DNA of 64,000 bases from Gp6-AA40 sp035263125 (GTDB lineage Bacteria; Acidobacteriota; Vicinamibacteria; Vicinamibacterales; UBA2999), in NCBI GenBank assembly GCA_035263125.1, contig DATFRP010000082.1:49030-113029 (forward strand). The letters are read 5' to 3'. The notes under the pieces were generated by a model. It did no database searches. It saw only the letters and a list, made by a program, of their open reading frames with translations, and was not told where the DNA came from. How positions within the stretch are numbered: position 1 is the stretch's first letter; every line of letters starts with the position of its first letter. Of this stretch, positions 58,497 through 64,000 are shown one piece after another. Both the position numbers and the translations under genes were made by a program.

Positions 58497-59117
58497 TGGG
58501 CCTTGCCGAGCCGACGCTCGCCGGGAGGGCGAGAGAAGCGTGGTGGGTGCAGAGCTCGAACGCCGCATCGCGACAGCAGAATCGTGGCGGAAGCGCGCCT
58601 GAAGACGGCGCACGATTGGCAGGCCGATCCATGTCAGAGAACTCTGTGGCCGCGACACGACGCGAATCCGGTACATGACGTCACCGCTTTGCCGATCGAT
58701 CGACACCTCGAACAACTCCTCTCCGCTCTCGGCGTGGTTCGTGAGCGTTCCGTACGCGAATCCGAATGCATCCTGGCCTTCGAACCCGCCGACCTGGTAG
58801 AGGACTCGAGCGCCATTCAACGACCAGAAGCCGAGGTGTCGAATCAGGACGGCGACATCTGTCCCGGCCTCGACAGATAGCTGCGCCGGATAGGCCTCTA
58901 CCCAACCGAGATCAAAGTGCTTCCAGGCCGCCAGAGCGAGGCGCGCGCGTTCGAAATCCGGTTTGCCGTGGCCGATCGTGACGACATGTTCGCCGACTCG
59001 ATCCGCAGCCGACCCGTGTCTGACGGTTCCGGTGGGGCCGTATGACAACGGCAGGCGGCGAGAACGATCGAGAAACCGTTCAATCTCACGCCGACTCGGA
59101 CGTCTCAGCAGAAACAT
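58485..59117 (-). CDS. DUF1990 family protein
   Basis: ATG 59117 follows GAGGGAAGC and gives MFLLRRPSRREIERFLDRSR. The family blocks are RVGEHVVTIGHGKPDFERAR, ALAAWKHFDLGWVEAYPA, and FAYGTLTNHAESGEELFEVS. DUF1990 proteins are small lipocalin/START-like domains of unknown function, often beside DUF2071-type genes, as here. The last residues (RQGPPEP) come from the GGTTCAG repeat, so the C-terminus may be of recent origin. It is divergent from the next gene across a 117-base palindrome-rich gap. Confidence 0.85.
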   Translation of the reverse strand: MFLLRRPSRREIERFLDRSRRLPLSYGPTGTVRHGSAADRVGEHVVTIGHGKPDFERARLALAAWKHFDLGWVEAYPAQLSVEAGTDVAVLIRHLGFWSLNGARVLYQVGGFEGQDAFGFAYGTLTNHAESGEELFEVSIDRQSGDVMYRIRVVSRPQSSLTWIGLPIVRRLQARFRHDSAVAMRRSSSAPTTLLSPSRRASARQGPPEP

Positions 59118-59171
59118 GCTTCCCTCACGCCGCGGCCGCACTCCCACGCTTTCGGCGCTTGACATTTTCGG

Positions 59172-59212
59172 TGAACATGTTCATTAATATTAATCATAGT
59201 TCATTGGTTCAT
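59172..59212. promoter_or_regulatory. Operator-like palindromes in divergent promoter
   Basis: TGAACATGTTCA (59172-59183) is a perfect palindrome, followed directly by ATTAATATTAAT (59183-59194), also perfect, and by two more GTTCA half-sites (59199, 59207). The region is AT-rich against a GC-rich background. It looks like binding sites for a dimeric regulator controlling both neighbours; no such regulator is adjacent. Confidence 0.5.
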
Positions 59213-59234
59213 CGACGGGTAGCGAGGCGGGAGT

Positions 59235-59984
59235 ATGCGATTTCCCAGGATTCACGGAACGATCAAACGGCGGCTGTTGATCAACTACCGTGTCGACCCA
59301 ACGGCGATGAGCCGTCTGCTGCCGCCCCCGTTTCGGCCGAAACTGCACGAGAACAGCGCCATCGCCGGCATATGTCTCATTCGCCTCGAAGACATCCGCC
59401 CTCGGCGATTTCCGCTCGCCCTCGGTCTGTCGAGCGAGAATGCGGCGCACCGGATCGCGGTGGTGTGGGACGACAAGACCGGTTCACATGAAGGCGTCTA
59501 CATTCCTCGGCGCGACACCGGTTCTCTCGTGAATCATCTTGCAGGCGGACGACTCTTTCCTGGCGAACATCGGCGCGCGACATTCCATGTGACAGAGGAG
59601 GAGCAGCGCATCGCGCTCCACATGCGATCCGACGACGGAAAGGTCGAAGTCGACGTTGTGGCGCGCACCGCCGACCAACTGCCTGCGACCTCGCACTTCG
59701 CGACCGTGAGCGAAGCCTCCGCCTTTTTCGAGCGCGGCAGCGTCGGCTACTCGGTCACGTCGTCCGGAAACCGACTCGATGGTGTCGTCCTCAACACGGA
59801 TTCATGGCAGATGGAACCGCTGGTCGTCGAGCAGTCGTGCTCAAGCTACTTTGACGATCGAAGGAGGTTTCCCGCCGGGTCAATCTCTTTCGACTGCGGT
59901 CTCATGATGCGGAACATCCCGCACGAGTGGACGAGCGCCGAAGACATGTACGTGACAGGCAGGCGAATAATCACGGCTGCTTGA
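59235..59984 (+). CDS. YqjF/DUF2071-like protein
   Basis: A 249-residue protein with the DUF2071 pattern: KRRLLINYRVDPTAMSRLLP, PPFRPKLHENSAIAGICLIR and RRDTGSLVNHLAGGRLFPGE. The GGCGGGAGT ribosome site is close to the ATG. These proteins resemble acetoacetate-decarboxylase-like beta folds; their role is unknown. The end overlaps the end of the convergent secreted-peptidase gene by 14 bases. Confidence 0.82.
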   Translation: MRFPRIHGTIKRRLLINYRVDPTAMSRLLPPPFRPKLHENSAIAGICLIRLEDIRPRRFPLALGLSSENAAHRIAVVWDDKTGSHEGVYIPRRDTGSLVNHLAGGRLFPGEHRRATFHVTEEEQRIALHMRSDDGKVEVDVVARTADQLPATSHFATVSEASAFFERGSVGYSVTSSGNRLDGVVLNTDSWQMEPLVVEQSCSSYFDDRRRFPAGSISFDCGLMMRNIPHEWTSAEDMYVTGRRIITAA

Positions 59985-61227
59985 CGACTTCGTAGTCTCC
60001 GCGTCGCGGGCCTTCGCGAATCACAAATCCGGGTTTCACACTGAACGTCCAGCCGTCGCCAACGAGGGTCATGTCGTCGCGGCGCACGGGTGCCGGCACC
60101 CGATGGACGTTGCCATTGCTCTCGCGCAGCACGCCCTTCTCGGCCCGCAGCGTGCCCGATTCTGTGTTGCGAGAGTAAGGGCCGAAGAACACCGTCCCGA
60201 CATCCGGAATCACCACGGCGCCCATGGAATTGAAACTGCCGCCGCCTCCACCGCGAATCATGAGCACCGGACCGTCCACGAACTGCCGGCGCAATTCGGC
60301 GAGGCGTTCCTGGCGCCCTCGTTCGCGCTGCTCCTCGGCGGCGCGGATCTCGGCACCGCCGTATCGGGAGGCGGACCCTGCGGCGTCCGCGTCCGGTTGA
60401 ACGGCGAGCGCGGCCGCCAGCAGCAAGGCGAAATCGTCGGTTTTGCGGATCCTCTGCCTCCAGTCGGGAGATGAGGCGTCGAGCAGGACGCCGTACGCCG
60501 GGCCGGTGAAGTACGCGAACGTGCGAACGAAACTTTCCCCTGACTCCGCCCCGGACAGTGCCTCGAGCGCACTGGCGATCGCGTCGGCCACGGAGTCTGC
60601 CGCGGCCGCAGTGCCGGTATACGACGCGACGCCTTCGTTGATCTCGAGAGCACGCTCGTTCTCGGCGCTGCCTTTGTAGAGCATGCGCCGCGCCTGCCGG
60701 AAGGCGAGTGCGTCCCGGACCGCCGTGGTGCGCTGCGTTCCGGATGCTTGAAGCGCGCGCGCGAGGGCGCGGCATTCGAGACGCAGCCAATACCGTCCAT
60801 CCATCGCGTCGAGGTGTTCATTCAACATCTCGTCGGCCGCCAGTCCGAGCTTCAGTTGAACGACGCCGTGGAACAGCTCGTGGAGGAGTATCGCCTTGCG
60901 GGCACGCGGTGGCGCGTTGACGAGCGTGTCCCAGCTGTACGCCCCCCACGTCACGCCGCCCCACTGGATCGGCGCGTTCATGCCTATCAGCAGCTGCGGG
61001 CGCGGCCCTTCCGGCGCCGGTTGGCTGGTGGCGATCGTCTGCGTCCGCGGGTCGGCGATGACCATCGGCGCGCACAGCGACACGCCCCAGAGGCGTACGC
61101 CCTCACGTTCGCAGACCGCCTGGACGTCCTTGAACCACTCCTGTGCGCGTTGCTCGTCGACCTGAGCTGCCGCCGGCGCGACGAGGACGCTCAGACACAA
61201 GGCGAGACACCAGATCAGCGTGCGCAT
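59971..61227 (-). CDS. Secreted HExxH protein with Gly-rich beta domain
   Basis: ATG 61227 gives the signal peptide MRTLIWCLALCLSVLVAPAA. The body has a zinc-peptidase-like motif KAILLHELFHGVVQLKLGLA (HExxH) and a downstream acidic helix EMLNEHLDAMDGRYWLRLEC that could supply the third ligand. A C-terminal ~110-residue beta section (VLMIRGGGGGSFNSMGAVVI ...) ends in GPRRGDYEVVKQP. The family is not recognised. It follows the DUF5808 gene by 11 bases, so it belongs to the GntR-regulated operon. Confidence 0.75.
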   Translation of the reverse strand: MRTLIWCLALCLSVLVAPAAAQVDEQRAQEWFKDVQAVCEREGVRLWGVSLCAPMVIADPRTQTIATSQPAPEGPRPQLLIGMNAPIQWGGVTWGAYSWDTLVNAPPRARKAILLHELFHGVVQLKLGLAADEMLNEHLDAMDGRYWLRLECRALARALQASGTQRTTAVRDALAFRQARRMLYKGSAENERALEINEGVASYTGTAAAADSVADAIASALEALSGAESGESFVRTFAYFTGPAYGVLLDASSPDWRQRIRKTDDFALLLAAALAVQPDADAAGSASRYGGAEIRAAEEQRERGRQERLAELRRQFVDGPVLMIRGGGGGSFNSMGAVVIPDVGTVFFGPYSRNTESGTLRAEKGVLRESNGNVHRVPAPVRRDDMTLVGDGWTFSVKPGFVIREGPRRGDYEVVKQP

Positions 61228-61238
61228 GATCGGGCTCT

Positions 61239-62270
61239 TTAGAACAACAGGCGGCCGGCAACCATCGGTACCAGCATCATGCCGATGATCAGCAGCCACG
61301 CGCGCCAGTTGCCGTAGTTCAGTGTGTAGCCAAGGCCGAAACGGTTCTCGACCCACATGGCCGGGTCGCGCGGGTTGACGTAATACACGCCGAATATCCA
61401 CGCGCGGTCGGGTGTGGCGTCTCCGCGAACCTCCCGCCGCGCAGCAGGCGCGACTGCGCGGTAACCGCCCTGGCCGACGCGGAGCATCCAGAGGGTCGCT
61501 CCGAAATTGAACAGCATGAGCGGCAGCAGCACGAACCTCCACCTCCCGCTCAGTGTGTCGCCGAGCGCCGGTATCGATTTGACTGCCACGGCGGACATCA
61601 AAATCGCAGCGGCGTACCCGGCCAGAACGAGGCCGAGAGCGTTGACGCGCCGGAACCGCTGCTCCACTGCCGCGGCCGGGCCGTCAACCGCGATCTGTCG
61701 CGATCGCCGCGTCAATGTCAAGGCCATCGTCAGCATCATGGCGACGAGAATGGCGCCGAACGCGAGCTGCCCGAACGGGTTGGCGGTGTCGGGACCATCC
61801 GGCACATCGTCCAGGTACGTGTACAGGAGCAGCGCCGTTGCCAGCAGAATGGCAAACGGCCCGGCAGCGAACAGCACTCCACCCGGCAGCGAGGTGTCGC
61901 GCGTGACGAGTGAGGCGACGCGCACGTCCGAGGGTGGAACGGCGTGCGCGCGCGCCTCCTGGCGCGCCAACTGCCACGCCACATGAGCGAACACGATGCT
62001 GCCGGTCATGACACCCGTCATCAGCATCGCTCCCCGTCCGGATTCGTCCCGAGGCGCTTGAAGCAACAGGAGGATCGCGAGAGCTGCCGCCGCACCGATC
62101 CAGACGATCGCCCGGTAGCGCGAGACGAGCGCGCGTCCGGCGCCCGCCGCAAACGCCTCGGACACCGTCACCCCGAACAGGATGTCGGGCCGGCTGAAGC
62201 GAGGCATCGCATGAAAGAAGACGGCGTTCACCGTTACCACGAGCGCCATGCCCCAGAAAGCGGACGTCAT
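61239..62270 (-). CDS. DUF1648/DUF5808-type membrane protein
   Basis: A 343-residue membrane protein with about eight helices: FWGMALVVTVNAVFFHAM, IVWIGAAAALAILLLLQA, VLFAAGPFAILLATALLLYT, LAFGAILVAMMLTMALTLTR, VNALGLVLAGYAAAILMSAV, VLLPLMLFNFGATLWMLR, and a last helix. The end holds the DUF5808 motif DRAWIFGVYYVNPRDPAMWV and GLGYTLNYGNWRAW. Proteins of this group are SdpI-like and paired with YtrA-type GntR regulators, as here. The start overlaps the regulator stop by 4 bases. Confidence 0.88.
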   Translation of the reverse strand: MTSAFWGMALVVTVNAVFFHAMPRFSRPDILFGVTVSEAFAAGAGRALVSRYRAIVWIGAAAALAILLLLQAPRDESGRGAMLMTGVMTGSIVFAHVAWQLARQEARAHAVPPSDVRVASLVTRDTSLPGGVLFAAGPFAILLATALLLYTYLDDVPDGPDTANPFGQLAFGAILVAMMLTMALTLTRRSRQIAVDGPAAAVEQRFRRVNALGLVLAGYAAAILMSAVAVKSIPALGDTLSGRWRFVLLPLMLFNFGATLWMLRVGQGGYRAVAPAARREVRGDATPDRAWIFGVYYVNPRDPAMWVENRFGLGYTLNYGNWRAWLLIIGMMLVPMVAGRLLF

Positions 62271-62662
62271 GACCGTGCTCCTTCCGCGAGGCGATGCAGC
62301 GCCGCCGAGATCTGCCGCGAGCTCATGCCGGCGCTGCGCAGCTCGGCGACGATCTGTCCCAGCTGCTGCATCAGATGGTCGACGTGCCGGCGATCGACGG
62401 CACGCGGCGCATTCCGCTCCAGCACCGCGGCTCCGCGACGGCGTTTCAGTTCGAGCCAGCCCTCGTCGGCGAGCAGCCTGTAGGCGAGGGCTACCGTGTT
62501 GAAGTGAACCCCGAGATCGACTGCCAGCTGACGAACCGGCGGCAGCAGGTCGCCCGGCTTGAGCCGTTCCTCCACCAAATGACGGCGCAGATCATTGGCG
62601 ATCTGCCGATAGGCGGGAGTGGGGGACTCGAGGTTGAGCGACACGCGGAGTGCGCCAGCCAT
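62267..62662 (-). CDS. GntR-family regulator, YtrA subfamily
   Basis: A 131-residue regulator with an N-terminal winged helix: TPAYRQIANDLRRHLVEERL, LLPPVRQLAVDLGVHFNTVA and LADEGWLELKRRRGAAVLER. The short C-terminal helical tail (no ligand domain) marks the YtrA subgroup. It should repress its own operon through the palindrome at 62671. Its ATG lies only ~7 bases after a TATACT -10 box, so the mRNA is probably leaderless. Confidence 0.92.
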   Translation of the reverse strand: MAGALRVSLNLESPTPAYRQIANDLRRHLVEERLKPGDLLPPVRQLAVDLGVHFNTVALAYRLLADEGWLELKRRRGAAVLERNAPRAVDRRHVDHLMQQLGQIVAELRSAGMSSRQISAALHRLAEGARS

Positions 62663-62669
62663 TGTCTAA

Positions 62670-62687
62670 AGTATATGTACAATATAC
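62670..62687 (-). promoter_or_regulatory. YtrA-type operator with overlapping -10 box
   Basis: GTATAT-GTACA-ATATAC (62671-62687) is an inverted repeat with 6-base arms. On the minus strand the -10 box TATACT (62670-62675) is inside it, and the ATG follows within 8 bases. Autorepression by the adjacent GntR protein is the natural reading. Confidence 0.55.
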
Positions 62688-63087
62688 ATTAACGATCGCA
62701 GACGCAAGGCCTCTCAGACTGGCCGAATCAACACGCAAAAACGGAGATCAGTCAGCCATCGCAGGGAATACCAGACTCTCCTGCCAACATCCGTTCTGAA
62801 TCGTGCGACTGGTACGCTCAGCAGTATCGCACCTAGCGGAGCAACTTGGCTGCCGGATGAACTGCGGCAGTCCTTCGCGTGTCAGGTTGCTCGCAAGCGG
62901 ATGGCCTGAGCTCGCCTGCATCTATGAGCTCGCTTGGCTTGCCATCCGAAGTTCGCGCGAAGCGCGAAGCGAAGGAAGGTGGACCAGACAACCGGGAGTT
63001 CAAATTCTTTAGAGGAATGGCTCCGTCGTCGAATGGCCGCACGCCCGCAACACGGGTCTACTATGACGGTGTCGCCTGGGAGGTCGC
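62688..63087. other. Intergenic region, no gene seen
   Basis: No convincing ORF is present. A stretch near 62936-62985 (GTTCGCGCGAAGCGCGAAGC) contains a small hairpin of the GCGAAGCGC kind seen between genes elsewhere in high-GC genomes. The ribosome site GGGAGG for the next gene is at 63076-63081. Confidence 0.3.
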
Positions 63088-63603
63088 ATGAGCCATCTTC
63101 GCTTCGCCCTCGTCGTGGCAACCCTATCTGTCGCAACGTCCATTGCTGCGTCTGGTCAAGAGCGCACACCGTCGCGACCACCATGCGTCTTTCCGGAGTC
63201 CGAAGACATCACGACGCCCGTAGTCGTTGGTCCCGACAGCATCGTGAATCGTCTCGAATTCTTTCAGCCAAAGAATGCGCCCATCCGCATCCTGCGCGCT
63301 GACTTCACCGGCTCTAAGCTGACGATGGGCGGGCCTTTCCGGTTCACGCACAACTACTCACTCGAAGTGGTCAACGTCACTGAGCAAATCGCCTTAATCG
63401 TTTCCCCATTTGTATGGGTTTTCAGCGGAGACGTCGAAGGCGCGCACCATGGCGGTGGTCATGGCCCGATAAACAGGATTCCCCTTGGTCCTGGTCAGCG
63501 ACGCGTGCTACGAACGGAAGGATCGGCGAGTAGGCTCTCAGGTGATCTGGCCAACGATTCCTTGACGCTATCGGGATGGCTGCGGGCAGCCGCCGCTCTC
63601 TGA
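63088..63603 (+). CDS. Small secreted protein, unknown
   Basis: GGGAGG precedes the ATG. The 171-residue product has a signal peptide (MSHLRFALVVATLSVATSIA) ending near ASGQE. The mature region is beta-rich (RILRADFTGSKLTMGGPFRF, NYSLEVVNVTEQIALIVSPF) with a His/Gly cluster (GAHHGGGHGP) that could bind metal. An Ig-like or cupredoxin-like sandwich is possible. The family is not recognised. Confidence 0.65.
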   Translation: MSHLRFALVVATLSVATSIAASGQERTPSRPPCVFPESEDITTPVVVGPDSIVNRLEFFQPKNAPIRILRADFTGSKLTMGGPFRFTHNYSLEVVNVTEQIALIVSPFVWVFSGDVEGAHHGGGHGPINRIPLGPGQRRVLRTEGSASRLSGDLANDSLTLSGWLRAAAAL

Positions 63604-63869
63604 CTGGCTCTTTCGAGGAAGTTCTGGATTTTGCCGAAGAAGCCGGCCGAATCGTGCAGCCGATCGATCGGGCGCGCACAGCCGAGGCTGGGAGCCGTAT
63701 GGGCGCCGTTAGATCATATCGATGCGCCAGCCGAGCGTCGATAGCCTGCCGACGGCGGCGGCGATCGTTGCGAACACCGTTCCGGGCACGACAACCACGA
63801 ACGGCAGGACGAATTCCTCGTCGAGGCCACCGCTGCGCGCGATGGCGTCCATCGTCCTGACGCGCGGGG
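63604..63869. other. Intergenic region, possible small ORF
   Basis: On the minus strand a 47-residue frame (MDAIARSGGLDEEFVLPFVV) ends at 63709 and contains a hydrophobic stretch. It has no clear ribosome site and I do not count it as a gene. Confidence 0.25.
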
Positions 63870-64000
63870 CTATTCGCAGCGCAGCGCGACGTTGGGATCG
63901 ACCGCCGCGGCGCGCCGGGCGGGGAGGTAGCAGGCGAAGAACGCGGCGCCAATCAACGGAATCGGCGTCACGACCAGGATCCACGGGTCGACGATGGCGA
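63870..64000 (-). CDS. C-terminus of an ADOP-like permease (5' part outside window)
   Basis: The minus strand reads into the window with ...AIVDPWILVVTPIPLI, then FFACYLPARRAAAVDPNVAL and RCE before the stop. A last membrane helix followed by PARRA...VDP.VALR.E is the standard end of FtsX/MacB-like permeases, as in the complete gene at 24367 (ARRALRVNPIAALRYE). Nothing more can be said from 43 residues. Confidence 0.8.
   Translation of the reverse strand, partial: AIVDPWILVVTPIPLIGAAFFACYLPARRAAAVDPNVALRCE

Noticed and set aside
62936..63080. Partial tRNA or small gene before 63088
   Set aside because: No cloverleaf with a plausible anticodon arm could be drawn, and the frames lack a ribosome site.

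Overview
The window is GC-rich bacterial chromosome with no rRNA, tRNA, CRISPR array, phage or IS transposase that I can see. A large Acidobacteria-type macrolide-export-like (ADOP-like) permease plus the C-terminus of a second, TonB receptors with a carboxypeptidase-regulatory-like N-terminus, many secreted enzymes (MBL-fold, HpcH/HpaI, cyclase, PEBP) and very frequent small intergenic palindromes all suggest an Acidobacteriota member, probably of the Vicinamibacteria type. This is inference from gene content; no 16S gene is present.

Layout. 1-9706: a cellulose locus, with a fused cellulose synthase BcsA-BcsB, a BcsC-like TPR protein running off the left edge, a divergent BcsZ-type GH8 cellulase, and a second GH8 cellulase with a C-terminal CBM2. 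A small secreted protein lies between the two cellulases; its paralogue sits at 31780 and both genes carry the same sigma-54-like promoter motif. 9795-18472: a decapeptide-repeat lipoprotein, a cyclase/formamidase-like protein, a BKACE-type enzyme, two secreted MBL-fold proteins, a secreted endonuclease/exonuclease/phosphatase-fold protein, a secreted HpcH/HpaI aldolase-like protein, and an ECF sigma factor overlapping a two-VOC-domain partner. 18526-30716: a DUF8021-like protein, a TonB receptor plus beta-propeller phytase pair, an EndoIII-like protein without its catalytic residues, an ADOP-like permease with DinB, a PEBP-like protein and a signalling protein that looks like a degenerate histidine kinase.

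30963-49810: a secreted HExxH peptidase, a four-gene run (MetE-like, Gfo/Idh/MocA, EboE-like, 3-hydroxyisobutyrate-dehydrogenase-like), NamZ/DUF1343, a four-helix-bundle protein flanked by inverted repeat arrays, pyruvate kinase-SRPBCC-LOG, a small ORF-amidase-hydrolase run, an M16 peptidase pair with Mrp, and small zinc-ribbon and DnaJ-C-like proteins. 50043-57916: AddA-like and AddB-like recombination nucleases followed upstream by an unknown secreted protein. 57982-58090 holds a cluster of DnaA-box-like 9-mers beside an AT-rich tract. 58175-64000: DUF1990 and YqjF/DUF2071-like genes on either side of a palindrome-rich promoter, then a YtrA-type GntR regulator with a DUF5808 membrane protein and a secreted HExxH protein, a small secreted protein, and the end of a second ADOP-like permease.

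The most unusual non-genic signals are two repeat systems. One is a family of about 25-base palindromes (core resembling GTCCGGCTGAAGCCGGAC plus a CTACA tail) that occurs between genes and also twice inside addB, in frame both times as the peptide RLKADTT. The other is a series of intergenic arrays built from degenerate words of about 7 bases, different words at each site, often arranged as long inverted repeats and often starting right at a stop codon.
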